Shown here in pieces: positions 52,227 to 63,967 of a DNA stretch of 64,000 nucleotides. Source of the DNA: Haliea sp963974125. Lineage in GTDB: Bacteria; Pseudomonadota; Gammaproteobacteria; Pseudomonadales; Halieaceae. The translations under genes were made by a program, and so were the position numbers. The notes under the pieces are model-generated. The model was given only the letters and a program-made list of their open reading frames with translations. It was not told the DNA's origin and did not search any database. How positions within the stretch are numbered: the stretch's first letter is position 1; the number at the start of each line of letters is the position of its first letter. The DNA lies in NCBI GenBank assembly GCA_963974125.1, contig CAXBCH010000012.1:34695-98694 (forward strand), read 5' to 3'.

Positions 52227-52979
52227 TTAGCGCCGCGCACCCGTGGCGTCGACGATTTGCCGGAATTCATTGGCATCCAGTGATGCCCCGCCAACCAGGG
52301 CGCCGTCGATATCCGGCTGCCCAAACAACTCCGCCGCATTCGCGGCCTTGACACTGCCGCCGTAGAGAACGCGCATGGTGCCCGGATCTGCTCCGGCAAT
52401 GTCGCCCAGCTGCGTGCGAATGAACGCGTGCATGTCCTGGGCCTCCTCTGGCGATGCCGTGAGGCCAGTGCCGATCGCCCATACCGGCTCGTAGGCAACG
52501 ACCACCTGCTTCAGCCCCGCCTGGCCCTGCAAGGCACCGAGCAACTGGCGCGATACGATGTATTCGGCCTCGCCGGCTTCGCGCTCCTCCCGGGTTTCAC
52601 CCACGCACACTACTGGCTGCAAGCCCGCTTGCAGCGCAGCGGCAAGCTTCGCCGCCACCAGGTCGTCGGACTCACCGTGGTACTGACGCCGCTCGGAATG
52701 ACCGAGGATGACCCAGCGACAGCCGAGATCCAGCAACATCTCTGCGGAGACTTCCCCGGTGAACGCCCCTGCCGTCATGTGGCTGCAATCCTGCGCGCCA
52801 ACGCTGACCGTTGTGCCTTCACACAGTTGCAGCGCCTGCTGCAGGTGCACGTAAGCGGGACACACCGCCACCTCGGCAGGCAATTGCTCACCGGCCCGGG
52901 CGATATCCTGGAGCAGCTGCCTGACGCTGGCCCGGGTGCCGTGCATCTTCCAATTGCCCATCACTAGCGGTCGACGCAT
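52227..52979 (-). CDS. tpiA: Triosephosphate isomerase
   Basis: 250 aa. It interconverts dihydroxyacetone phosphate and glyceraldehyde 3-phosphate. Catalytic residues lie in MGNWKMHG (Asn, Lys), VILGHSERR (His) and VVAYEPVWAIGTG (Glu), with the phosphate-gripping loop next to the last. VLYGGSVKAANA is conserved. It lies between glmM and secG, the usual place in pseudomonads. Confidence 0.96.
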   Translation of the reverse strand: MRRPLVMGNWKMHGTRASVRQLLQDIARAGEQLPAEVAVCPAYVHLQQALQLCEGTTVSVGAQDCSHMTAGAFTGEVSAEMLLDLGCRWVILGHSERRQYHGESDDLVAAKLAAALQAGLQPVVCVGETREEREAGEAEYIVSRQLLGALQGQAGLKQVVVAYEPVWAIGTGLTASPEEAQDMHAFIRTQLGDIAGADPGTMRVLYGGSVKAANAAELFGQPDIDGALVGGASLDANEFRQIVDATGARR

Positions 52980-53032
52980 TGAGTGCTCCCGGCGGCAAAA
53001 CGGGCCGCAATGTTACCCAAGTTGGTGACCTC

Positions 53033-54391
53033 TTACAAGGCAGCCCGCAAAGCTGCGGCAACGTCGGTCGCCAGCCCCTGGCACAGGCGCTCGACCTCCG
53101 CGGCATCCTCACCCTCCACCATCACCCGCACCAGTGGCTCGGTGCCGGAAGGTCGCAGCAGTACCCGGCCGCGGCTGGAGAGAGCCTGCTCGGTGGCCTT
53201 GACGGCAGCCGCTACCGCGGGCAGCTCGGCGAGCACAAAGCGGCCATCGACCGGCACATTGATCATGGTCTGGGGGCATTTGCGCATGCCCGAGCGCAGC
53301 TCCGCCAGGCTGCGCCCGGATTCCTTGAGCGCTACCAGCACCTGCAGGGCCGCGACGATGCCGTCACCGGTGGTGGTGTGGTCGGCGCAGATGATATGGC
53401 CGGACGACTCGCCGCCCAGGCGCCATTCACGCGCTTCCATCAGCTCCTTCACGTAGCGGTCGCCGACCCGGGCGCGGACGAACTCGAGACCGAGGTCGCG
53501 CAGGGCCAGCTCAAGGCCCAGGTTGGACATCAGGGTTCCGACCACCCCGGACTCGGCCATGCCATTGACCGCGCGATGGGTTGCAATGATATACAGCAGT
53601 TCATCCCCGTCCACCAGGGTGCCGTCGACGTCAATGAACAGGACCCGGTCGCCGTCGCCATCGAAGGCAATGCCGAGGTCCGCACCACTCTCCCGCACCA
53701 GAGCCGACAGTTGGGCCGTATCCGTGGAGCCGACACCTTCATTGATGTTGTAGCCATCGGGCTTCACGCCCATGCTCACCACGTCGGCACCGAGCTCGGC
53801 GAAAACATTGGGAGCGATGTGGTAGGTAGCGCCGTGGGCGCAGTCGACAGCGATCTTCATCCCGCGCAGGGTGAAGCTGTCGGGTACGGTGGCCTTGCAG
53901 AATTCGATATAGCGGCCCGCGGCATCCGCCACCCGCACGACCTTGCCGATGTCCCGGGACGGCACCACCGCCAGATCGCAGTCCAGTTCGCGCTCGATCG
54001 CAAGCTCGATGTCGTCAGCCAGTTTCGAGCCGTGGGAGGAAAAGAACTTGATGCCGTTGTCGTAGTAGGGATTGTGGGAGGCGCTGATGACTATCCCCGC
54101 GACCGCATTCTGGGTGCGGGTCATCAGGGCCACCGCCGGGGTCGGCATCGGACCCAGCAGCTTCACATCCACGCCGGCGGCCACCAGGCCCGCCTCCAGG
54201 GCGGACTCGAACATGTAGCCGGAGACGCGGGTATCCTTGCCGATAATGACCGTGTTGTGACCGCCTTCGCGTGCCTCGCGCGCAAACACGCGACCGCAGG
54301 CCCAGCCCAGCTTGAGCATGAAATCCGGGGTGATGGGTGCGTCACCTACCCTGCCGCGAATGCCATCCGTGCCGAAGTACTGTCTGCTCAC
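53033..54391 (-). CDS. glmM: Phosphoglucosamine mutase
   Basis: 452 aa from a GTG that overlaps the folP stop (GTGA). It converts glucosamine 6-phosphate to the 1-phosphate for UDP-GlcNAc, peptidoglycan and LPS. N-terminal YFGTDGIRGRVG, the phosphoserine loop VISASHNPYYDNGIKFF, metal loop AFDGDGDRVLF, sugar loop GGESSGHII and phosphate site LLRPSGTEPLVRVM are complete. Confidence 0.96.
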   Translation of the reverse strand: MSRQYFGTDGIRGRVGDAPITPDFMLKLGWACGRVFAREAREGGHNTVIIGKDTRVSGYMFESALEAGLVAAGVDVKLLGPMPTPAVALMTRTQNAVAGIVISASHNPYYDNGIKFFSSHGSKLADDIELAIERELDCDLAVVPSRDIGKVVRVADAAGRYIEFCKATVPDSFTLRGMKIAVDCAHGATYHIAPNVFAELGADVVSMGVKPDGYNINEGVGSTDTAQLSALVRESGADLGIAFDGDGDRVLFIDVDGTLVDGDELLYIIATHRAVNGMAESGVVGTLMSNLGLELALRDLGLEFVRARVGDRYVKELMEAREWRLGGESSGHIICADHTTTGDGIVAALQVLVALKESGRSLAELRSGMRKCPQTMINVPVDGRFVLAELPAVAAAVKATEQALSSRGRVLLRPSGTEPLVRVMVEGEDAAEVERLCQGLATDVAAALRAAL

Positions 54392-55302
54392 TGCCGCCCC
54401 CACTCTCTCATCGCCGCACACATGGCCAGCGCATCCACCGTCGCTGCCACATCGTGAGCTCGCACTATAGCGGCACCGCGCTCAACTGCAAGCACGGCCA
54501 GCGCCAGGCTGGCCGCCAGACGGTCCTGGGGCAGGCCATCCTGCGGCAGGCGTCCCTGGGGCAGGCCCCTCTGGGCATTACCGGCCAACACCTTGCCAAT
54601 CAGCGACTTGCGCGACAGACCCACCAGCAGCGGCAGCCCTTCCAGCGCCAGCTCCGGCAGCCGATCAAGCAGCTGCAGGTTGTGGGCCACGGTCTTGCCG
54701 AAACCAAAGCCGGGATCCAGCAGCAGGCGCTGCCGCTCGATGCCGGCAGCGACACAGGCTGCAATGCGCGCGCTCAGAAAATTGCGCACCTCGGCGACCA
54801 CGTCCTCGTAGAGTGGCGCCGCCTGCATGGTGTCAGGCTGCCCCTGCATGTGCATCAGGCACACCGGCAGGCCGGTGGCGGCGGCGGCCTCGAGGGCACC
54901 CTCGCGGGTCAATGCGCGCACGTCGTTGATCAGGCCCGCACCCAGGGCAGCGGCTTCGCGCATGATGGCGGGGCTACTGGTATCCACGGAAATGACGACA
55001 TCCAGCTCCGCCGCAACCCGCTCTACCAGCGGCAGGACCCGGTCCTGCTCTTGCTGGAGGGAGACAGCGGCCGCACCGGGCCGGGTGGACTCGCCACCGA
55101 TGTCGACCAGGGCCGCGCCTTCCTCGCAGAGTCGGCGGGCATGGGCGAAGGCCTGCTCCAGGTCGAGGGCGCCGTTGCGGTAGAGCGCACCGCCGTCGGA
55201 GAATGAATCGGGGGTTGTATTGACCACGCCCATGACCACTGGGCGGGAGAGATCAAGCAAACGCCCGGCACAATCAAGGGCCGGGCGCTGGAGGAGGCTC
55301 AC
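54388..55302 (-). CDS. folP: Dihydropteroate synthase
   Basis: 304 aa. It joins p-aminobenzoate to hydroxymethyldihydropterin diphosphate, using the product of FolK (encoded at 19.9 kb). Motifs: VMGVVNTTPDSFSDGG, VDIGGESTRPGA, VDTSSPAI, INDV and LLDPGFGFGKT. It lies between ftsH and glmM as in E. coli. A run of near-repeats GLPQ(G/D)RLPQDGLPQDRL is visible near the C-terminus, residues ~248-262. Confidence 0.96.
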   Translation of the reverse strand: MSLLQRPALDCAGRLLDLSRPVVMGVVNTTPDSFSDGGALYRNGALDLEQAFAHARRLCEEGAALVDIGGESTRPGAAAVSLQQEQDRVLPLVERVAAELDVVISVDTSSPAIMREAAALGAGLINDVRALTREGALEAAAATGLPVCLMHMQGQPDTMQAAPLYEDVVAEVRNFLSARIAACVAAGIERQRLLLDPGFGFGKTVAHNLQLLDRLPELALEGLPLLVGLSRKSLIGKVLAGNAQRGLPQGRLPQDGLPQDRLAASLALAVLAVERGAAIVRAHDVAATVDALAMCAAMREWGRQ

Positions 55303-55314
55303 AGGGGTGACGCG

Positions 55315-57234
55315 TCAGTGTTCGCCGGCAGGGCCGCCGATGGGACTGCCGGCCTCGCCTTCCTCGCCCTCGCTGGCACGGACATCCGGCTTGCTGCCGC
55401 CGCCGGTGCCACCCCAGTCCGCAGGCTCACGCGGCGTGCGTCCCTCCATGATGTCCTTGATCTGGTCCGCGTCAATGGTCTCGTACAGCATCAGCGCATC
55501 GGCCATCGCGTGCAGCTTGTCGATATTTTCCTCGAGTATCCCCTGAGCGGTGCCGTAGCACTCGTCGATGATGCTGCGCACTTCCTCGTCGATCGCCTTG
55601 GCGGTTTCTCCGGAGATGGACTTGTTCTGGTGGCCCGCCGAGCGACCGAGGAACACCTCCTCCTCGGCCTCGTCGTACATCAGTGGCCCCAGCTTCTCCG
55701 ACAGGCCCCACTTGGTGACCATCTTGCGCGCAATCTCGGTCGCCCGCTGGATGTCGTTGGAGGCGCCGGTGGTGACGCCGTCCTTGCCCAGGGTCATCTC
55801 CTCGGCGATACGGCCACCGAACAGGCTGCAGATCTGGCTGATAATGTGGCGCCGGCTGTGGCTGTAACGGTCCTCTTCCGGCAGGAACATGGTCACACCA
55901 AGGGCGCGGCCGCGGGGAATGATACTGACCTTGTAGACCGGATCGTGCTCCGGCACCAGGCGCCCGACAATGGCGTGCCCCGCTTCGTGGTAGGCGGTAT
56001 TGCGCTTCTCCTTCTCCGACATGACCATGGATTTGCGCTCCGCGCCCATCATGATCTTGTCCTTGGCCATCTCGAACTGGGTCATACCCACGGTACGCAC
56101 TCCGGTCCGGGCCGCGAACAGGGCGGCCTCGTTCACCAGGTTGGCGAGGTCGGCACCGGAGAATCCGGGGGTGCCGCGGGCGATCTTGGAAGGCGCCACG
56201 TCTTCCCCCAGTGGCACTTTGCGCATGTGGACCTTGAGAATCTGTTCGCGACCGCGGATATCGGGCAGGCCCACCACGACCTGGCGGTCGAAGCGGCCGG
56301 GGCGCAGCAACGCCGGGTCCAGCACATCGGGACGGTTGGTGGCGGCGATCACAATCACGCCGTCATTGACCTCGAAACCATCCATTTCCACCAGCAGCTG
56401 GTTCAGGGTCTGCTCGCGCTCGTCGTGGCCACCGCCGAGGCCGGCACCACGATGACGGCCGACAGCATCGATCTCATCGATGAAGATAATGCAGGGAGCC
56501 TGTTTCTTGGCCTGGTCGAACATGTCCCGCACCCGCGACGCACCGACACCGACGAACATCTCGACGAAGTCGGAACCGGAGATGGAGAAGAACGGCACCT
56601 TGGCTTCACCGGCAATGGCTTTGGCGAGCAGGGTTTTACCGGTACCGGGCTGGCCGACCATCAGCACGCCGCGGGGAATACGGCCACCCAGCTTCTGGAA
56701 GCGACCGGGGTCGCGCAGGAACTCGACCAGCTCCTGCACGTCTTCCTTGGCTTCGTCCACCCCGGCCACGTCGGCAAAGGTTGTCGTGATCTGGTCTTCA
56801 CCGAGCAGGCGTGCCTTGCTCTTGCCAAAGCTCATGGGGCCACCGCGGCCGCCCGCACCGCCCTGCATCTGGCGCATGAAAAACATGAACACGGCGATAA
56901 TGATCAGGATCGGGAAACTGGCGACCAGCAGCTGGGTCCAGACGCTCTGGGTCTCGGGCTTGCGGCCGATAACCTCGACGTTATGCTGCAGCAGGTCGTC
57001 GATCAGCTTGGGGTCCTCGACCATCGGGCGAATGGTTTCGAAGCGGCTGCCGTCAAAACGCTCGCCATTGATGGTGAGGCCGTCCACCACGACCTTCTTG
57101 ATCTGCTCGCGCTGGATCTCCTGGATGAACTCGGAGTAGCCGACCTGTTCGGTCGGGCTCTGCATGTTGAAATTGTTGAATACCGACAGCAGGACCGCGG
57201 CAATCACCAGCCATAACAATAAATTTTTCGCCAT
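55315..57234 (-). CDS. ftsH: ATP-dependent zinc metalloprotease FtsH
   Basis: 639 aa from the ATG before AKNLLLWLVIAAVLL; a longer frame to 57369 is rejected because the family N-terminus begins here. Two membrane helices are followed by an AAA+ domain with GQPGTGKTLLAKAIAGEA, IIFIDEIDAVG and the SRH region ATNRPDVLDPALLRPGRFD, then the zinc motif HEAGH. It degrades misfolded membrane proteins and regulators such as LpxC in E. coli. It follows rlmE after 166 nt. Confidence 0.97.
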   Translation of the reverse strand: MAKNLLLWLVIAAVLLSVFNNFNMQSPTEQVGYSEFIQEIQREQIKKVVVDGLTINGERFDGSRFETIRPMVEDPKLIDDLLQHNVEVIGRKPETQSVWTQLLVASFPILIIIAVFMFFMRQMQGGAGGRGGPMSFGKSKARLLGEDQITTTFADVAGVDEAKEDVQELVEFLRDPGRFQKLGGRIPRGVLMVGQPGTGKTLLAKAIAGEAKVPFFSISGSDFVEMFVGVGASRVRDMFDQAKKQAPCIIFIDEIDAVGRHRGAGLGGGHDEREQTLNQLLVEMDGFEVNDGVIVIAATNRPDVLDPALLRPGRFDRQVVVGLPDIRGREQILKVHMRKVPLGEDVAPSKIARGTPGFSGADLANLVNEAALFAARTGVRTVGMTQFEMAKDKIMMGAERKSMVMSEKEKRNTAYHEAGHAIVGRLVPEHDPVYKVSIIPRGRALGVTMFLPEEDRYSHSRRHIISQICSLFGGRIAEEMTLGKDGVTTGASNDIQRATEIARKMVTKWGLSEKLGPLMYDEAEEEVFLGRSAGHQNKSISGETAKAIDEEVRSIIDECYGTAQGILEENIDKLHAMADALMLYETIDADQIKDIMEGRTPREPADWGGTGGGSKPDVRASEGEEGEAGSPIGGPAGEH

Positions 57235-57400
57235 ATCATTCAACGCTGTTTCCTCACCAAAGAACCACCCCGCAGGATGGGCGTGACAGCCTGTTTCTCC
57301 CTGATTATAGCCGGTTATACGGATGCGCCCGGAAATGGGCTCAGTGTAACGGCAGACAAAGACTTTCAATGTACACTAGATGGGTCCACGACTCCACGTT

Positions 57401-58039
57401 TCAACCCTCGCCGCTGCCACCCCGGAAATCCCGGCCCACAAGATAGACCTCGCGGGATCGGGGCCGGGACGCCTTGGGCTTGCGGGTCAGCACCTTGCCG
57501 AACAATGACTTCGCGTCACGAAAGATATCGTCGAAACCCTCACCCTGGAACACCTTGGCCACAAAAGACCCGCCCGGGGCAAGCACCTGTCGCGCCATGT
57601 CCAGAGCCAGCTCAACCAGATACATAGACCGCGGCTGGTCGACAGCGTTCACTCCGCTCATGTTGGGCGCCATGTCGGAGATCACCACATCCACCGGCGC
57701 ACCGCCCAGTGCCGCGAGCACCTGCGTGAACACCGCCTCCTCGGTAAAATCACCGGGCACGAATTCAACCCCGGCAATACTGTCCATGGGCAGGATGTCC
57801 GAGGCCACCACGCGGCCGTGGTGGCCCACCAGTTGCACCGCCACCTGGGACCAGCCACCGGGCGCACTGCCCAGGTCCAGCACCGTCATGCCGGGCTTTA
57901 TCAAGCGGTCTTTTTCCTGTATTTCCAATAACTTGTAGCAGGCACGGGAGCGATAGCCCTCGCGCTGGGCGCGCTGCACATAGGGGTCGTTGCGGTGCTC
58001 CTTGAGCCACGCCTTGCTGGAGGATGTCTTCCTGGCCAT
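57401..58039 (-). CDS. rlmE: 23S rRNA (uridine2552-2'-O)-methyltransferase
   Basis: 212 aa RlmE/FtsJ. It methylates U2552 in the 50S A-site. SAM motif VLDLGSAPGGWSQVA, catalytic K-D-K-E set in SRACYKLLEI, DMAPN and FVAKVFQGEG. It is encoded upstream of ftsH and divergently from yhbY, a conserved arrangement. Confidence 0.95.
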   Translation of the reverse strand: MARKTSSSKAWLKEHRNDPYVQRAQREGYRSRACYKLLEIQEKDRLIKPGMTVLDLGSAPGGWSQVAVQLVGHHGRVVASDILPMDSIAGVEFVPGDFTEEAVFTQVLAALGGAPVDVVISDMAPNMSGVNAVDQPRSMYLVELALDMARQVLAPGGSFVAKVFQGEGFDDIFRDAKSLFGKVLTRKPKASRPRSREVYLVGRDFRGGSGEG

Positions 58040-58153
58040 GGATGCCCTTGTTGCGCTGATTGCCGCCGATGGTAAATGCCGGAACTAGGCGCCAGGCCAC
58101 TGCTTGTGTAGACTGACCGCCCCCAAAACTCGCCATTGTAGCGCGGAAACCCC

Positions 58154-58465
58154 ATGAGCAAGAAAGCCAGTCTGGACCAAAAACAATTGCGCGCCATCGG
58201 CCACAAGCTGAAGCCTGTGGTCACGGTGGCGGGCAATGGCCTCAGCGACAACGTGCTGCAGGAAGTCCAGCGGGCGCTGGACGACCACGAACTGATCAAG
58301 GTGAAGATCGCGGTCGGCGATCGGGACGCCCGCAGCGCACTCGTGGAAACCCTCTGCGCCGAGACTGGCGCCACTCTGGTGCAAAGCGTTGGCAATATCG
58401 TGCTGCTGCTGAAGCGGGTCAAAAAGCCGGATCCGCGCCTGTCCAACCTGATCCGGGTGCTGTAG
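58154..58465 (+). CDS. yhbY: YhbY-family CRM-domain RNA-binding protein
   Basis: 103 aa, only the CRM domain: LDQKQLRAIGHKLKPVVTVAGNGLSDNVLQEVQRALDDHELIKVKI, with the GNxG-like loop. It associates with pre-50S particles in E. coli. It lies between the divergent rlmE and a small hypothetical gene. Confidence 0.92.
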   Translation: MSKKASLDQKQLRAIGHKLKPVVTVAGNGLSDNVLQEVQRALDDHELIKVKIAVGDRDARSALVETLCAETGATLVQSVGNIVLLLKRVKKPDPRLSNLIRVL

Positions 58466-58471
58466 GCAGCG

Positions 58472-58810
58472 ATGGGAGACGTACTCGATTTCCCTTCCCA
58501 GCGCGCCCAGGGCCTGGCATGGCTGGACCGGGAGCTGCGCAAGCTGCTGGCTTCGCGCGGCGCCGACCAGGCGCTGATAGACTTTGCCGCCACGCAGCTC
58601 ACGGAGATCTATTGCGAAGTTGGCGACGCCGAGCAGCAGACCATCAGCATCACACTGCCGCCCGGCCTTGCTGATGCCCAGCGCGACCAGCTCTACGATC
58701 AGATCAGCGAAGGCCTGGCCAGCATGCGCCAGCAGAACCACTCCCTGCTCGTGCGCCTGATGGCGCGTCTGGTGCTGACCGAGCTGAAACTGTTTCAGCA
58801 GCAGCGCTAA
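58472..58810 (+). CDS. Small conserved hypothetical protein next to yhbY
   Basis: 112 aa. It is mostly helical in appearance (QGLAWLDRELRKLLASRG, QLYDQISEGLASMRQQN, LLVRLMARLVLTELKLFQQQR), with no signal peptide and no cysteine cluster. It follows yhbY by 6 nt, so they are cotranscribed, and converges on greA. No family was recognised. Confidence 0.7.
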   Translation: MGDVLDFPSQRAQGLAWLDRELRKLLASRGADQALIDFAATQLTEIYCEVGDAEQQTISITLPPGLADAQRDQLYDQISEGLASMRQQNHSLLVRLMARLVLTELKLFQQQR

Positions 58811-58834
58811 CCATGCGCGAATTGGGGCACGGGA

Positions 58835-59307
58835 TCAGATGTGCTGGACCTTGCCGATCTCGTATTCGATATCCCCGGCAGGCGCCCTGACTACAACGAT
58901 ATCGCCCTCTTCCTTGCCAATCAGGGCGCGGGCAATGGGGGAACCCACCGAAATCAGGTTGTTTTTGACGTCGGCTTCGTCCTCGCCCACGATGCGGTAG
59001 GTCACCGTGGCGTCGGTATCGACATTGATCAGCTCGACCGTGGTACCGAAAATGACCTTGCCGGTGTAGGGAATGGTGGTGACATCGATAACCTGGGCGT
59101 TGCCGAGCTTGCTCTCGATATCCTGGATCCGGCCCTCGGCGAAGCTCTGCTGCTCGCGGGCTGCGTGGTACTCGGCATTCTCCTTGAGGTCGCCGTGCTC
59201 ACGGGCCTCGGCGATCGCCTGGGTAATGCGTGGACGCTCGATCCGCTTGAGCCGGTCCAGCTCTTCCCGCAACCGGCGCTCGCCACTGACGGTCATGGGT
59301 ACCTTGC

Positions 59308-59311
<4 letters not shown>
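58835..59311 (-). CDS. greA: Transcription elongation factor GreA
   Basis: 158 aa. It rescues backtracked RNA polymerase by stimulating transcript cleavage. An N-terminal coiled coil with the acidic tip in EAREHGDLKENAEYHAAREQQ and the C-terminal FKBP-like domain (ISVGSPIARALIGKEEGDIVVV) are complete. The ATG overlaps the carB TGA (ATGA), so it is coupled to carAB. Confidence 0.96.
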
Positions 59312-62529
<3,218 letters not shown>

Positions 62530-62535
62530 GGCGAA

Positions 62536-63678
62536 TCAGCGGTTTCCTGCTCTTGCGGCGATGAGCTCAATGAAATGATCGAACAGCGGGGCAGCGTCGT
62601 GGGGGCCCGGACTCGCTTCCGGGTGACCCTGGAAGCTGAAGGCCGCCTTGTCGGTGCGGTGGATACCCTGCAGGGTGCCGTCGAACAGGGATTTGTGGGT
62701 GACTCGCAGATTGTCCGGCAACCCGGCCTCATCGACCGCAAAACCGTGGTTCTGGCTGGTTATCAACACCGTACCGTCGTCCAGGTTCTTGACCGGGTGG
62801 TTGGCACCGTGGTGGCCGAGGCTCATCTTGACGGTACGGGCGCCGCTGGCGAGACCCAGCAGCTGGTGGCCCAGGCAAATGCCGAATATCGGGGTGTCGG
62901 TCTCGAGCAGCTCGCGGATGGCGCGAATGGCGTAGTCGCAGGGCTCCGGGTCACCGGGGCCGTTGGACAGGAACACGCCGTCCGGGGCCAGCGCCAGCAC
63001 CTCGGCGGCCGGGGTTTGCGCCGGCACCACGGTAAGGCGGCAGCCGCGGTCCACCAGCATGCGTAGGATATTGCGCTTGGTGCCGTAATCATAGGCCACC
63101 ACGTGCCAGGGCAGCTCCGCCTCGGGGCGTTCGCTGTGGCCGATGCCGTGCTGCCAGCTGCCCTCGCGCCAGGCGTAGGGTTTGGCAACCGACACCACCT
63201 GCGCCAGATCCATCCCCTTGAGGCCGGCAAAGCCGCGAGCCTGGGCCACGGCCGCTGCCTCGTCGAGGTCGGGACCGGCCATGATGCAGCCGTTCTGGGC
63301 ACCCTTGTCCCGCAGGATACGGGTCAGGCGACGGGTGTCGATATCGGCAATGCCGACGATGTTGCGCCGCTGCAGATAGCTCTGCAGGTCTTCCTGGTTG
63401 CGGTAGTTGCTGGCCAGCAGTGGCAGGTCCCGGATCACCAGCCCCGCGGCCCAGATATCCGCGGATTCCTCATCCTCGGCATTGGTGCCGGTATTGCCGA
63501 TGTGGGGATAGGTCAGGGTGATGATCTGCCGGGCATAGGAGGGATCGGTGAGGATCTCCTGATAACCGGTCATCGCAGTATTGAATACCACTTCGCCGAC
63601 CGAGGCGCCTTCAGCACCTATCGCCACACCTCTGAAAACGGTGCCATCTTCAAGGGCTAACAGGGCTGGACTGGACAA
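62536..63678 (-). CDS. carA: Carbamoyl-phosphate synthase small (glutaminase) subunit
   Basis: 380 aa from a TTG with GGAGG 5 nt upstream, giving the family start SSPALLALEDGTVFRG. A frame 4 codons longer includes the ribosome site itself and is rejected. The class I glutaminase domain has the nucleophile in IFGICLGHQLLGLA, with His and Glu in QGHPEASPG. A leader peptide ORF and an intrinsic terminator lie between promoter and start. Confidence 0.95.
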   Translation of the reverse strand: MSSPALLALEDGTVFRGVAIGAEGASVGEVVFNTAMTGYQEILTDPSYARQIITLTYPHIGNTGTNAEDEESADIWAAGLVIRDLPLLASNYRNQEDLQSYLQRRNIVGIADIDTRRLTRILRDKGAQNGCIMAGPDLDEAAAVAQARGFAGLKGMDLAQVVSVAKPYAWREGSWQHGIGHSERPEAELPWHVVAYDYGTKRNILRMLVDRGCRLTVVPAQTPAAEVLALAPDGVFLSNGPGDPEPCDYAIRAIRELLETDTPIFGICLGHQLLGLASGARTVKMSLGHHGANHPVKNLDDGTVLITSQNHGFAVDEAGLPDNLRVTHKSLFDGTLQGIHRTDKAAFSFQGHPEASPGPHDAAPLFDHFIELIAARAGNR

Positions 63679-63693
63679 GAACACCTCCAAGAT

Positions 63694-63765
63694 TCAGCGG
63701 CAAACCTTTGCTGCGGGCGCCCGAAAAAAAGCGAGACGGGAAGGCCGCATCTCGCTTTTTCTCAT
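63694..63765 (-). CDS. Putative carA leader peptide
   Basis: 23 codons beginning MRKSEMRPSRLAFFRAPAAK and ending in Cys-Arg-stop, 15 nt before the carA start. Five of 23 residues are Arg. The intrinsic terminator hairpin lies within the ORF, as expected for translation-linked attenuation. The ribosome site is weak (AGAGC), so translation is not certain. Confidence 0.5.
   Translation of the reverse strand: MRKSEMRPSRLAFFRAPAAKVCR
63724..63760 (-). terminator. Intrinsic terminator (attenuator) in the carAB leader
   Basis: On the minus strand AAAAAGCGAGA pairs with TCTCGCTTTTT around a 13-nt loop, followed by further Ts (seven T in total). It lies between the promoter and carA, so carAB expression must pass it. 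The same hairpin also has a T-run on the plus strand. Confidence 0.75.
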
Positions 63766-63839
63766 AGAATCAGCTCTGGTTATTCACAGGTGCAAACGAC
63801 GCCCGGGGCGCAATCCGGGTGTCAGAAATCTGGCGGGAG

Positions 63840-63868
63840 ATTGTAGGGGATACCCCCGCCAGTGTCCA
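63840..63868 (-). promoter_or_regulatory. Sigma-70 promoter of carAB
   Basis: On the minus strand TGGACA (63868-63863), 17 nt, TACAAT (63845-63840). The predicted start is near 63833, giving a leader of about 155 nt that contains the leader ORF and attenuator. Confidence 0.75.
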
Positions 63869-63878
63869 GCGCCAGCCT

Positions 63879-63940
63879 TGTCCAATATGAAGTGAGTCTG
63901 GAGGCAGGGCTTTGATTCCAATATGAAATGAGTCTGAAGC
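63879..63940 (+). mobile_element. Probable left end of an insertion element with two direct repeats
   Basis: TCCAATATGAAGTGAGTCTG (63881-63900) and TCCAATATGAAATGAGTCTG (63917-63936) are 20-bp direct repeats with one mismatch, 36 bp apart. The first is preceded by TG, giving a TGTCCAA end like many IS termini beginning TGT. Paired subterminal repeats like these usually bind a transposase. The other end lies outside the window. Confidence 0.5.
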
Positions 63941-63967
63941 TGGTGCAGGTCCGTTCATGATGGGGAG

